In this document: one piece after another, positions 35,018-43,660 of the stretch
Layout: the number at the start of each line of letters is the position of its first letter
Numbering within the stretch: position 1 is the stretch's first letter
Assembly: GCF_900148515.1 (NCBI RefSeq)
Contig: NZ_FRXN01000002.1
Span: 1 to 64,000 of the forward strand
Source: Algoriphagus zhangzhouensis
GTDB taxonomy: Bacteria > Bacteroidota > Bacteroidia > Cytophagales > Cyclobacteriaceae
Direction of reading: 5' to 3'
DNA: 64,000 nt
The notes under the pieces: model-generated
Databases searched by the model: none
Seen by the model: the letters and a program-made list of their open reading frames with translations, nothing else
What the model was told of the DNA's origin: nothing
Translations under genes and position numbers: made by a program

Positions 35018-36697
35018 TTAGAGATTACGCTTTTTCAACTCTTCCACTGCAAAGTTTGCAGCTCTTGCTGTAAGCGCCATATAGGTAAGTGATGGGTTTT
35101 GAGCAGCAGCAGAGGTCATACATGCACCGTCTGTTACAAACACGTTTTTAGCTTCCCACACTTGGTTGTTTCCATTCAATACAGAAGTTTTTGGGTCCCT
35201 ACCCATTCTTGCTGTACCCATTTCATGAATGCCTTGACCGAAAGTATAGCCATTATCATAGGTATTGATGTTTTTCACACCAGCGATTTCCAACATTTCG
35301 GCTGCATCAGCCATCATGTCTTTTCTCATTTTGATCTCATTCTCCTTGATCTCAGCATTCATCACCAACGCTTCCATACCCCACTTATCTTTCACAGTAT
35401 CACTTAGTTTGATAGTGTTTTCATGATAAGGAAGAATTTCTCCAAATGCCGTAAATCCAATACTCCAAGGTCCTGGTTTAGTCAAAGCATTTTTCATAGG
35501 TGCCCCGAAATTCAATTCAGCAACATCTCGAGTCCAGCCACTTCTACTTGCACCACCTTGGTATCCAAAACCTCTGACATAATCCCTCTTTTCACCATTT
35601 AGATTTCTAAATCTTGGGATGTAAAGTCCAGTTGGTCTTCTACCGAAATAATATTTGTCCTCGTAGCCTTCTACAGTACCTCCAGCTCCCAAACGGAAGT
35701 GGTGATCCATTACGTTGTGTCCTAATTCGCCAGAACTAGAACCCAAACCACCTGGCCAAATATCGGTAGCAGTACGCATCAAAATAGCCGTCGAGTTAAA
35801 TGCAGACGCACATAGGAAGATGATTTTCGCATCATATTCTATGGTCTGATTTGTTTCAGCATCTACTACTTCTACACCGGTAGCTTTTTGAGTGTCTTTG
35901 TCATAGATCAATCTTCTTACAATTGACCAAGGTCTCAAAGTCAAATTACCTGTAGCTTTTGCAGCTGGCAAGGTAGAAGCCTGAGTACTGAAGTATCCTC
36001 CAAAAGGGCAACCCAAAGAACATTTACTTCTATATTGACAGCCTGGGCGACCTGGCAAAGGTTGAGTGATATTAGCAGGACGACCCATGATCCAGTTTCT
36101 AGCACCTTTATAATGATCCTTGATTTTTTGGACAGCATCGGTTTCCACACAATTCATCGGCATTGGAGGCATAAATTCCCCGTCAGGAAGAATTGGCAAT
36201 CCATCTTTATTTCCTGAAATCCCAGCAAATTTTTCAACATAAGAATACCAAGGCGCGATATCCTTGTATCTGATTGGCCAATCAACAGCAATCCCTTCTT
36301 TTCCATTTGCCTCAAAATCTACATCGGCCCATCTGTAAGACTGTCTACCCCAAAGAAGAGAACGACCACCCACTTGATATCCACGGAACCAGGTAAATGG
36401 TTTTTCTTCCACATAAGGAGAATCATCTTCATGAGCCCACCAGTCAAGGTTACGCTCATCCAACACATAATCTCTACGTAAGTTCGGGTGATTTTCTAGC
36501 ATTTCTTGGGTTCTTCTTCCTCTGTGAGGAATTTCCCAAGGCGGTAATGTGGCAGATTTGTAGTCTTTGATATGCTCCACATCTGGACCTCTTTCTAGCA
36601 AAAGTACTTTCAGACCTTTTTCGGTCAACTCTTTTGCGGCCCATCCTCCACTGATCCCTGACCCAACTACAATTGCATCATACGATTCATTAGCCAT
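35018..36697 (-). CDS. GMC family FAD-dependent sugar oxidoreductase (probable glucoside 3-dehydrogenase)
   Basis: A 559-residue GMC flavoprotein: FAD motif VVGSGISGGWAAKELTEKG with ERG at its end (about 10-37), GRQSYRW, a Cys-rich GCQYRSKCSLGCPFGG segment (about 215-230) and the C-terminal active site with His in GIHEMGTARMG and Asn in AAQNPSLTY. It lacks a signal peptide and is expected to leave the cytoplasm with the Tat-bearing small subunit. Homologous pairs oxidise sugars and glycosides at C3 (LacA/LacC-type glucoside 3-dehydrogenase) or C1 or C2. The DUF1080 neighbour favours C3 oxidation. Electrons would go to the cytochrome encoded at 41354. Confidence 0.9.
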   Translation of the reverse strand: MANESYDAIVVGSGISGGWAAKELTEKGLKVLLLERGPDVEHIKDYKSATLPPWEIPHRGRRTQEMLENHPNLRRDYVLDERNLDWWAHEDDSPYVEEKPFTWFRGYQVGGRSLLWGRQSYRWADVDFEANGKEGIAVDWPIRYKDIAPWYSYVEKFAGISGNKDGLPILPDGEFMPPMPMNCVETDAVQKIKDHYKGARNWIMGRPANITQPLPGRPGCQYRSKCSLGCPFGGYFSTQASTLPAAKATGNLTLRPWSIVRRLIYDKDTQKATGVEVVDAETNQTIEYDAKIIFLCASAFNSTAILMRTATDIWPGGLGSSSGELGHNVMDHHFRLGAGGTVEGYEDKYYFGRRPTGLYIPRFRNLNGEKRDYVRGFGYQGGASRSGWTRDVAELNFGAPMKNALTKPGPWSIGFTAFGEILPYHENTIKLSDTVKDKWGMEALVMNAEIKENEIKMRKDMMADAAEMLEIAGVKNINTYDNGYTFGQGIHEMGTARMGRDPKTSVLNGNNQVWEAKNVFVTDGACMTSAAAQNPSLTYMALTARAANFAVEELKKRNL

Positions 36698-36724
36698 AAT
36701 TTGGTATTTAAGGTTATTAGTAAT

Positions 36725-37603
36725 TTAAACGTCGCATACTTGAACTGCTTGTGCTAAAGCAGCAAGTTTATCTTTTGATTTTGGAATGAATTCATGGGAG
36801 ACATATCCTTTGAAACCTGAATCTACAATCGCTTTCATGATAGCGGGATAATAGATTTCCTGATTTTCATCCAGCTCATTTCTCCCTGGATTTCCTGCAG
36901 TATGATAGTGTCCGAAGTATTGGTGATTATTCTGAATCGAGCGGATAATATCACCTTCGTCAATCTGCATATGATAGATATCAAACAATAATTTGAAGTT
37001 CTCACTTCCAATCATTTTGCATAACTCGACTCCCCAAGGAGACTTATCACACATGTAGTCTTTGTGATTTACTTTGCTATTCAAAAGCTCCATTTGGATG
37101 ATCACTCCATGCTTTTCTGCCAAAGGAAGGATCTTTTTCAAACCCTCTGCACAGTTTTTCATTCCTACTTCATCATCCATTCCTCTTCTATTTCCAGAAA
37201 AACAGATCAAATTTTTATAGCCATTTTTGGCTACCAAAGGAATCACTTCCTCATATCGCTTGATCAATTCTGAATGATTTTGAGGATCGTTCCAGCCATC
37301 TGGAATTCCTAATTCGGCACCGTTACACATAGAGCAGTCCACTCCATGCTTTTGAAGAATATGCCAATTATCTGGCCCTATCAGATCTATCGCATTAAAT
37401 CCAATTTCTTTTACTCCGATACAAAGTTCTTCGATTGTCAGGGGATTCATGGACCAATGGCAAACACCATGGTTAATATTTCCTTTGAGTTTATAGGGCT
37501 GTTCTTCTTTCATATCAAATGAAGATAGGCCTCCTAGGGCTGCTCCGCCCAACAAAACTTTCTTGAAGCTTTCTCTTCTTCCTTTGTTAATAGGTTTGGT
37601 CAT
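36725..37603 (-). CDS. hydroxypyruvate isomerase-like TIM barrel with Tat-like signal
   Basis: A 292-residue protein with a twin-arginine N-terminus (GRRESFKKVLLGGAALGGL) and an AP-endonuclease-2-type barrel. NINHGVCHWSMNPLTIEELC, QMELLNSK, LFDIYHMQIDEGD, YFGHYHTAGNPGRNELDE and YVSHEF are the segments of hydroxypyruvate isomerase/OtnI-like proteins, with Glu, Asp, His and Glu metal ligands. Export and context make cytoplasmic hydroxypyruvate isomerisation unlikely; a keto-sugar isomerase, epimerase or lyase role is inferred. It is 27 nt upstream of the GMC gene and 11 nt downstream of the MFS gene. Confidence 0.82.
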   Translation of the reverse strand: MTKPINKGRRESFKKVLLGGAALGGLSSFDMKEEQPYKLKGNINHGVCHWSMNPLTIEELCIGVKEIGFNAIDLIGPDNWHILQKHGVDCSMCNGAELGIPDGWNDPQNHSELIKRYEEVIPLVAKNGYKNLICFSGNRRGMDDEVGMKNCAEGLKKILPLAEKHGVIIQMELLNSKVNHKDYMCDKSPWGVELCKMIGSENFKLLFDIYHMQIDEGDIIRSIQNNHQYFGHYHTAGNPGRNELDENQEIYYPAIMKAIVDSGFKGYVSHEFIPKSKDKLAALAQAVQVCDV

Positions 37604-37614
37604 TTGGGATCACT

Positions 37615-38835
37615 TTAATGTTTAATTTTATCATCTCTGAAAAGAGTCATGAAAAATAGTAAAACCAAAACGGAAATACCAGAAGGAATTAACCAAATAG
37701 ATTTCCATTGGTGATTCCCATGCATATCTGAGTAAAAATCAGAGATCATTCCAGCAATCCAAAACCCAATCAACATCCCAACTCCATAGGTTGCCAAAGT
37801 AATAAGTCCCTGAGCCGAGGATTTATATTTTTCTCCAGCGTGGGCATCGGTGTATATCTGACCTGTCACAAAGAAAAAATCATAGCAAACACCATGTAAT
37901 GCAATTCCTATTAACAGAAGCCATACTCCGCTTTCTGCATCTCCCAAAGCAAAAAACAGATACCTGAAAGCCCAGGCAAGCATTGCAACAATTAATGTCT
38001 TTTTGACTCCAAATCGTGAAAAGAAGATGGGTAGAGCCAACATGAATAGCACTTCTGACATTTGCCCAATAGCCATCTTTCCTGTAGAATTTTCAACGCC
38101 GATTTCGGTTAGAAAAGGACTTGCGTTCTGATAATAGAAGGCCAAAGGAATACAGATCAAAATCGAGCTCAGGAAAAATATGGCGAAGTTTTTATCTTTC
38201 AATAAAGACAAAGCATCCAGCCCTATGGCTTCGGACAATTTAAATTTATCAGCTCTCCCCGCTCTCGGAGGTGTATTGGGAAGTGTCATACTAAAAATCC
38301 CCAAAGCCAATGACAAGTAGGATGCCATCAGCCAGGTGTTTTTCAACATGCCCGATTCCAATCCTGCCTTGCTATCCCAAGCAAATGCACTGATCAAAAA
38401 ACCTGCTGCGATCCATCCGATTGTTCCCCAAACACGAACTACAGAGAATTCCTTTTCAGGATTATTCATCTGGTTAAAGGAAATTGAATTGACCAAAGCC
38501 AGAGTCGGCATAAACAAAATCATATACCCTAATATCAGCGGAAAGAAAGTAGCGAAATCCTCACTTTGATACAATTGGTACATCAACCAAGCTCCAATCA
38601 AATGGATAATCCCTAAAATTCGTTGTGCCGGAAAATATCTATCTGCTATAAGCCCGACAAGAAAGGGTGCTATGATTGCTCCAATAGATTGGGTTGTAAA
38701 AGCCAACGAAATCTCCTGATCAGAGGCCCCGAGGTTAGATCCTAAATAAGTTCCCATCGTCACATACCAAGCACTCCAAACAAAAAACTCCAAAAACATC
38801 ATCGTGGATAAGCGGACTCGGATGTTTAGCTTCAT
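37615..38835 (-). CDS. MFS transporter of the nucleoside:H+ symporter type
   Basis: A 406-residue polytopic protein with about 12 transmembrane helices. The N-terminal LSTMMFLEFFVWSAWYVTMGTYL and SIGAIIAPFLVGLIADRYFPAQRILGI segments are those of the NHS family (NupG/XapB). In Bacteroidota such transporters are often found in sugar clusters rather than with nucleoside genes, so a sugar or keto-sugar is the likelier substrate here. First gene of the leftward arm; it is divergent from the Gfo/Idh/MocA gene across a 242-bp gap. Confidence 0.88.
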   Translation of the reverse strand: MKLNIRVRLSTMMFLEFFVWSAWYVTMGTYLGSNLGASDQEISLAFTTQSIGAIIAPFLVGLIADRYFPAQRILGIIHLIGAWLMYQLYQSEDFATFFPLILGYMILFMPTLALVNSISFNQMNNPEKEFSVVRVWGTIGWIAAGFLISAFAWDSKAGLESGMLKNTWLMASYLSLALGIFSMTLPNTPPRAGRADKFKLSEAIGLDALSLLKDKNFAIFFLSSILICIPLAFYYQNASPFLTEIGVENSTGKMAIGQMSEVLFMLALPIFFSRFGVKKTLIVAMLAWAFRYLFFALGDAESGVWLLLIGIALHGVCYDFFFVTGQIYTDAHAGEKYKSSAQGLITLATYGVGMLIGFWIAGMISDFYSDMHGNHQWKSIWLIPSGISVLVLLFFMTLFRDDKIKH

Positions 38836-39077
38836 AAAATCTCAGGCTTTCAATTGGTGAATGAATTGGATAGTTTAGAATTCGGTCTTTTTGCCTTATT
38901 TTAAGCTCATCCTTTGACAATTGAAAATAAGGTAGCTAAAAGTTTTCTCAACACCATTCATAACTGGATGGAACAATTGGTCAACTTATGCTCTGAGTCA
39001 ATCTAAGTTCAGAGGTTTTTTTGATTCAGAATCAATTATTTCACTAAACAAAAAACCAGAAAATTACATACTGACCT

Positions 39078-40247
39078 ATGTCAAAAACCAAGAAACTCAA
39101 AATCGGATTAGTCGGTGGTGGGCCAGGTTCTTTTATCGGTGCAATCCACCTAAATGGCGCTTTGATGGATGGCTTATTCGAGCTAGCCGCAGGTGCTTTT
39201 TCTTCCAATCCTGAAAAATCAAAAATCAGAGGCGAGGAATTGATGCTGGATCCTTCTAGAGTGTATGCCAGCTACGACGAAATGTTTGAAAAAGAGCTGG
39301 AGCTTCCGGAGGATGTACGTATTGACGTGGTGGTGATTGTTACTCCAAACAATTTACATTTTGATCCAACGGTGAAAGCCCTAAAAGCTGGTTTTCATGT
39401 GGCTTTGGACAAACCGCTTACCCTAAATTATCAAGAAGCCAAAGACCTATACCACATCGTAAAAGCGAGTGATAAAAGATTCTTATTGACCCATACCTAT
39501 TCTGGATACCCGATGATCAAGCAAGCCAAGCAAATGATCGCTGAAGGTAAAATCGGAAAAGTTTGGAAAATCTATGTCGAGTATCCTCAAGGCTGGCTTT
39601 ACAAGCTTTTGGAAAATGAAGACAATAAACAAGCGGCTTGGAGAACCGACCCTAAAATCAACGGTCTAGCAGGATGCATGGGAGACATTGGAACGCATGC
39701 CTTCCATCTTTCCGAATATGTCTCAGGATTGAAAATGGAAAAACTTTGCGCTGATCTACATATCAAAGTGGAAGGAAGACCCATAGATGATGACGGAGTT
39801 GTCTTGATGAATTTTGACAATGGAGCTACGGGAATCCTAATGGCTTCTCAAACAGACACAGGACTTGAAAACAATCTTCGTATCCGAATTTTTGGAGATA
39901 AAGGTGGAATTGAATGGCAACAAGAGGACAATAACTCCTTGACAGTTCGTTATCCAAATCAGCCTGCTCAGATTTACAGAGCAGGAACAGGCTACCTCGG
40001 TTCTTTAGCCAATGAAAATACCAGAACTCCTGCAGGCCATCCTGAGGGATATATTGAGGCATTTGCTAACTTGTACAGAAATTTTGCGCGATGCATCTAT
40101 GCTGAACGAGCTGGTGAAACGCCAAAACCTGAATGGGAGGATTATCCGGGAATTGAAGATGGTATTCGAGGAATGGCATTTATCGACCACGTGCTAAAAA
40201 GCACCGAATCCGATCAAAAATGGACTCCATTCATTGTAGAAAAATAA
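39078..40247 (+). CDS. Gfo/Idh/MocA family oxidoreductase
   Basis: A 389-residue NAD(P)-dependent oxidoreductase with Rossmann motif GLVGGGPGSFIGAIH (about 9-23), the EKP-type motif here HVALDKPLTLNYQEA (Lys at about 117), and the C-terminal substrate domain with GCMGDIGTHAFHLSEYV containing the conserved Asp-xxx-His. There is no signal peptide, so it acts in the cytoplasm, oxidising or reducing a sugar derivative; in keto-sugar clusters such enzymes interconvert sugar and 3-keto-sugar. First gene of the rightward arm, 27 nt ahead of the next gene. Confidence 0.9.
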   Translation: MSKTKKLKIGLVGGGPGSFIGAIHLNGALMDGLFELAAGAFSSNPEKSKIRGEELMLDPSRVYASYDEMFEKELELPEDVRIDVVVIVTPNNLHFDPTVKALKAGFHVALDKPLTLNYQEAKDLYHIVKASDKRFLLTHTYSGYPMIKQAKQMIAEGKIGKVWKIYVEYPQGWLYKLLENEDNKQAAWRTDPKINGLAGCMGDIGTHAFHLSEYVSGLKMEKLCADLHIKVEGRPIDDDGVVLMNFDNGATGILMASQTDTGLENNLRIRIFGDKGGIEWQQEDNNSLTVRYPNQPAQIYRAGTGYLGSLANENTRTPAGHPEGYIEAFANLYRNFARCIYAERAGETPKPEWEDYPGIEDGIRGMAFIDHVLKSTESDQKWTPFIVEK

Positions 40248-40274
40248 AATCAAACCAATAAATAACCTTTTAGT

Positions 40275-41327
40275 ATGAAGACGATTAAAGGACCTGCTAT
40301 ATTCTTAGCACAGTTTGCCGACGATGTGGCTCCTTTCAATAACCTAAAGAACATCTGTGAATACATGGCCGATTTAGGTTATAAAGGTGTTCAGATTCCG
40401 TCATGGGATGGTAGATTAATTGATTTGCAAAAAGCTGCAGAAAGCAAAACCTATGCAGACGAAATCGCTGGAATTGTAGCTGAAACAGGAATGCAGATCA
40501 CTGAACTTTCCACTCACCTTCAAGGTCAGTTGGTAGCGGTTCACCCTGCATACAATGAATTATTCGATGGTTTTGCTCCGGCAAACCTAAAAGGTGACCT
40601 GAAAGGAAAAACCGAATGGGCTACCCAACAATTGAAATATGCGGCTAAAGCATCTTCTAATTTAGGACTGACAGCACATGCTACTTTCTCAGGAGCATTG
40701 ATGTGGCACACAGTATATCCTTGGCCTCAAAGACCAGCTGGATTAGTCGAGACAGGTTTTACTGAATTGGCAAAAAGATGGACTCCCATTCTAGATGAAT
40801 TCGACCAATACGGAATTGATGTTTGTTATGAGCTTCACCCAGGAGAAGATCTACACGATGGGGTTACATTTGAAATGTTTCTTGAAAAAGTAAACAATCA
40901 CAAAAGAGCGAACATCCTTTACGATCCAAGTCACTTTGTGCTTCAATGCCTTGACTACTTGCAATTCATTGATTTTTACCACGATAGAATCAAAATGTTC
41001 CACGTTAAGGATGCAGAATTCAACCCGACTGGAAAACAGGGAGTTTACGGCGGTTTCCAAGGATGGGTAGAGCGTGCAGGTAGATTTAGATCATTAGGAG
41101 ACGGACAAGTTGATTTTAGCGGAATTTTTAGCAAACTTTCGCAGTACGATTACGATGGATGGGCTGTATTGGAATGGGAATGTGCCATCAAGCATCCTGA
41201 ACAAGGAGCTGCAGAAGGTGCTCCATTTATCGATTCACATATTATCCGTGTAACGGAAAAAGCATTTGATGACTTCGCTGGCGTTGGCGCTGACGAGGAA
41301 TTCAACAAGAAGATTTTAGGAATTTAA
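40275..41327 (+). CDS. cytoplasmic sugar phosphate isomerase/epimerase-like TIM barrel
   Basis: A 350-residue xylose-isomerase-like barrel protein without signal peptide. Metal-site segments are CYELHPGEDLHDG, NILYDPSHFVLQCLDY, MFHVKDAEFNPTGKQG and AVLEWECAIKHPEQG. It is longer than the two exported barrels of the cluster (301 and 292 residues) because of a C-terminal extension and internal loops. Related genes next to Gfo/Idh/MocA oxidoreductases convert keto-sugars, inositols or rare sugars. Co-transcription with the flanking genes (27 and 26 nt gaps) is likely. Precise reaction unknown. Confidence 0.87.
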   Translation: MKTIKGPAIFLAQFADDVAPFNNLKNICEYMADLGYKGVQIPSWDGRLIDLQKAAESKTYADEIAGIVAETGMQITELSTHLQGQLVAVHPAYNELFDGFAPANLKGDLKGKTEWATQQLKYAAKASSNLGLTAHATFSGALMWHTVYPWPQRPAGLVETGFTELAKRWTPILDEFDQYGIDVCYELHPGEDLHDGVTFEMFLEKVNNHKRANILYDPSHFVLQCLDYLQFIDFYHDRIKMFHVKDAEFNPTGKQGVYGGFQGWVERAGRFRSLGDGQVDFSGIFSKLSQYDYDGWAVLEWECAIKHPEQGAAEGAPFIDSHIIRVTEKAFDDFAGVGADEEFNKKILGI

Positions 41328-41353
41328 GAAAACCTTTTATTAATCAGTTTAAC

Positions 41354-41785
41354 ATGAAAATTACAAAACCATTAAACCTTGGATTGGTTGCATTGGCTGG
41401 ATTGGCTTTTGCATGTGGAGGGGGTGAAAAATCCTCAGAAACCACCAGTACTCCTGAGCCAGTAGCAGCTGCGCCTGCTCCAGCTCAAGAAATTAGCTTA
41501 GAAGACAAGTACAAAGACGATCCTATCTACATCAAAGGATTGGAAAAAATCAAAGGATCTGACTGTATGTCTTGCCACATGGTAGAGCGCAAGATCGTTG
41601 GACCATCTTATGCTGATGTAGCAGCAAAATATGAGTCTACAGACGAAAACATCACTAAGCTTGCCACTAAAGTAATCGAAGGTGGAGTTGGCGTTTGGGG
41701 TGAAGTTCCAATGACTCCACATCCAGGCTTGAGCCTTGATGACGCGAAAGACATGGTTGCATACGTGCTTCTTTTGAAGAAATAA
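41354..41785 (+). CDS. monohaem cytochrome c lipoprotein
   Basis: A 143-residue lipoprotein (signal LVALAGLAFAC, Cys21), a Pro/Ala-rich linker (about 32-46) and a class I cytochrome c domain: haem-binding CMSCH at 71-75 and the likely axial Met120 in VPMTPHP. It has one haem site. Family precedent (cytochrome partners of FAD sugar dehydrogenases) and the position in the same cluster suggest it takes electrons from the GMC oxidoreductase. It ends 1 nt before the start of the DUF1080 gene. Confidence 0.93.
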   Translation: MKITKPLNLGLVALAGLAFACGGGEKSSETTSTPEPVAAAPAPAQEISLEDKYKDDPIYIKGLEKIKGSDCMSCHMVERKIVGPSYADVAAKYESTDENITKLATKVIEGGVGVWGEVPMTPHPGLSLDDAKDMVAYVLLLKK

Positions 41786-41786
41786 G

Positions 41787-42509
41787 ATGAAAAAAACTTA
41801 TTGGATAATGACAATGGCAGCCGGTCTTATGATCGGCTGTTCTGGTCAAAAAACAGAAGAGACTACCGTAGAAGAGGTAGTTGTAGAAGAAACTCCAAAA
41901 GATGAGTGGATCAAACTTTTCGATGGAGAAAGCCTTGCTGGCTGGCACAAGTATAATGACGGAGCCCCTGGCAAATCCTGGAAGGCTGAAAATGGCGAAT
42001 TGATCTTTGACCCAAGTGGCGAAGATGGAGGAGACATTGTTACTGACGAAGAGTATGACAATTTCCATTTGAAATACGAGTGGAAAATCTCTCAAAACGG
42101 AAATAGCGGATTGATCTTTTTCATCCACGAATCTCCAGAGATCCAAAGAACCTATCAGACAGGTCCAGAGATGCAAGTTTTGGACAATGATGGCCATCCA
42201 GATGCAAAAATCATCAGCCACAGAGCCGGAGACTTGTATGACCTAATCGTAAGTAGCGAGGAAACCGTAAAGCCTGCTGGCGAATGGAATCAAGCTGAAA
42301 TCATTGCTGATAATGGGAAGCTTACTCTTGTTCTTAATGGTGTCAATGTAGTAGAAACTACTATGTGGACTCCAGAATGGGAAGCTATGATTGCTGACAG
42401 CAAGTTTAAAGACATGGAAGCTTGGGGAACCTACAAGAAAGGTAGAATCGGACTCCAAGATCATGGAGACGAAGTTCACTTCAGAAATATCCTTTTGAAA
42501 AAATTATAA
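41787..42509 (+). CDS. DUF1080 (3-keto-disaccharide hydrolase family) lipoprotein
   Basis: A 240-residue lipoprotein (signal MAAGLMIGC, Cys18) with an acidic linker (EETTVEEVVVEET) and one DUF1080 jelly-roll domain: WIKLFDGESLAGWHKYN, FHLKYEWKISQNGNSGLIFF, TYQTGPEMQVLDNDGHPDA and GRIGLQDHGDEVHFRNI are its core segments. Members of this family cleave glycosidic bonds of 3-keto-glycosides by an elimination/hydration route. With the GMC dehydrogenase, small subunit and cytochrome it completes a predicted extracytoplasmic oxidise-then-cleave pathway. Last gene of the rightward arm. Confidence 0.92.
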   Translation: MKKTYWIMTMAAGLMIGCSGQKTEETTVEEVVVEETPKDEWIKLFDGESLAGWHKYNDGAPGKSWKAENGELIFDPSGEDGGDIVTDEEYDNFHLKYEWKISQNGNSGLIFFIHESPEIQRTYQTGPEMQVLDNDGHPDAKIISHRAGDLYDLIVSSEETVKPAGEWNQAEIIADNGKLTLVLNGVNVVETTMWTPEWEAMIADSKFKDMEAWGTYKKGRIGLQDHGDEVHFRNILLKKL

Positions 42510-42511
42510 AA

Positions 42512-42540
42512 AAATGGTCCCGGAAATTCCGGGACCATTT
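42512..42540. terminator. bidirectional terminator
   Basis: AAATGGTCCCGG and CCGGGACCATTT form a 12-bp stem with a 5-nt loop, with A and T runs on either side, between the convergent DUF1080 and BatE-like genes. Confidence 0.9.
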
Positions 42541-42543
42541 TTT

Positions 42544-43269
42544 TTAGAGTCTGGTGATATTGTCTTTCCTGATAAAGGCAGATTTATTTTTCCATTCGAT
42601 CTCATACCAGATATCTTTTCCTGACTTGATCTTCACGCGATGACCAGGCTCAACTTGATCGATCAATTCTCCACCCGCAGAAGGCTTAGAAACGATGAAT
42701 GCAGGGCTATGAGTAATCAATCCAGCTTTAGGTCCCTGGAGGAAGTTATTAACCACAAAGATCACTACAATCAAAAAGACTGTTGGCCAATAGGAAGCCG
42801 ACTTATCAATCTTCCTTCCCATCCACCAATTGGAAATAAGAGAAATCATCAGAAACAAAGTAAGAAGCCCTACAATGATTTCTTTGTACTCCACAAGGAA
42901 CAACAAGAATCTCCCTCCATCACTGACATCATACCCATAAAGATTTGCCTGACCGGTCAAAGTTTTGATTTTGGAAATCGTCTGAGCGTTTGGGTTCAGG
43001 TCATAATATTTGCTGAGATATAAAGTCGCCTGCTCCTTGTCTCCCATACCTTCAGCAATGAATGCCATTTTGAGCAACATTGCCGGTGAGTAGAGGCCAT
43101 TTTGGTAGTTCGGAGCATAAATTTCCATGGCTTCTTTATAACTTCGCAGATCAAACAAAGAATCTGCTTTTTGAAGGTCATTTACATCTGCCTGACAATG
43201 AATACTTTGCAGAACAAATGAAAAAAATAATAAAAGTTTTGTGAGAAAGTTTGATTTGGTGTTTGGCAT
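42544..43269 (-). CDS. BatE-like protein: TPR, two membrane helices, SH3-like domain
   Basis: Start chosen at MPNTKSNFLTKLL, which gives a signal peptide (LLLFFSFVLQSIHCQ); an in-frame ATG at 43398 would run back over the tRNA promoter. The 241-residue product has TPR-like helices (about 33-110: DLQKADSLFDLRSYKEAMEIY, EQATLYLSKYYDLNPNA), two membrane helices (about 133-150 and 160-178) and a bacterial SH3-like domain (about 190-241: IVSKPSAGGELIDQVEPGHRVKI). This layout matches BatE of Bacteroidota aerotolerance (bat) operons, but no batA-D genes are adjacent. Function is inferred by architecture only. Confidence 0.75.
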   Translation of the reverse strand: MPNTKSNFLTKLLLFFSFVLQSIHCQADVNDLQKADSLFDLRSYKEAMEIYAPNYQNGLYSPAMLLKMAFIAEGMGDKEQATLYLSKYYDLNPNAQTISKIKTLTGQANLYGYDVSDGGRFLLFLVEYKEIIVGLLTLFLMISLISNWWMGRKIDKSASYWPTVFLIVVIFVVNNFLQGPKAGLITHSPAFIVSKPSAGGELIDQVEPGHRVKIKSGKDIWYEIEWKNKSAFIRKDNITRL

Positions 43270-43293
43270 TTCGAAAACAGAGTCATAAATTTG
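43262..43293 (+). promoter_or_regulatory. candidate promoter of the tRNA cluster
   Basis: TTTG (43262-43265), 20-nt spacer, TAAATTTG (43286-43293). It would start transcription near 43300, about 100 nt before the first tRNA, and overlaps the start codon of the divergent BatE-like gene. Confidence 0.55.
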
Positions 43294-43399
43294 CAGTCCA
43301 ATTACGGCAATGATCTGACAAAAAGCAAGGTTAGAGAGCCACTTTGAAAAGATAAAATTTAAGGTTGAGGCGTTAAAAAACGTCAATTCCAAAATCAAT

Positions 43400-43472
43400 G
43401 ATTCCGTAGCTCAGCTGGTAGAGCATAACACTTTTAATGTTAGGGTCCTGGGTTCGAGCCCCAGCGGGATCA
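43400..43472 (+). tRNA. tRNA-Lys (anticodon TTT), copy 1
   Basis: A 73-nt tRNA with 7-bp acceptor stem GATTCCG/CGGGATC (one T-G pair), D arm GCTC/GAGC, anticodon loop ACTTTTAA giving TTT, T arm CTGGG TTCGAGC CCCAG, discriminator A. CCA is not encoded. An identical second copy follows at 43784. Confidence 0.95.
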
Positions 43473-43525
43473 CAAAAATTTTAACTTGCAAGGAGTTAAA
43501 AAAGATAGTCGAAAATTAAAGTCAT

Positions 43526-43599
43526 CGGGGTGTAGCGTAGCCCGGTATCGCGCCACATTTGGGATGTGGAGGTCGTAGGTTCGAATCCTGCCACCCCGA
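43526..43599 (+). tRNA. tRNA-Pro (anticodon TGG)
   Basis: A 74-nt tRNA: acceptor CGGGGTG/CACCCCG, anticodon stem CCACA/TGTGG with loop TTTGGGA (anticodon TGG), T arm with GTTCGAATC, discriminator A. C1 pairing with G72 is the usual bacterial tRNA-Pro identity feature. Confidence 0.95.
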
Positions 43600-43611
43600 C
43601 TCTTCCTTTTT

Positions 43612-43660
43612 CTAAAAGGAGGTCGAAGGTTCTCCCGATATTTATCGGGATGCCCCCTGA
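43612..43660 (+). repeat. tRNA-Pro fragment and palindrome between tRNA genes
   Basis: GGAGGTCGAAGGTTC (from about 43618) copies the variable-loop/T-arm part of the preceding tRNA-Pro with one mismatch, and is followed by a perfect palindrome TCCCGATA-TT-TATCGGGA (43633-43650). It looks like debris of a tRNA duplication or an integration event. Confidence 0.5.

Noticed and set aside
36725..37603. Annotation as a glyoxylate-pathway hydroxypyruvate isomerase
   Set aside because: The barrel looks like that family, but the Tat-like signal and keto-sugar neighbours argue against a cytoplasmic hydroxypyruvate function.
38836..39077. Shared operator for the divergent sugar arms
   Set aside because: I looked for palindromes and for TAnnTTTG elements on both strands and found none convincing, and no regulator gene is inside the cluster.
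41667..42221. 184-codon minus-strand open frame
   Set aside because: Antisense to the cytochrome and DUF1080 genes; no recognisable protein.
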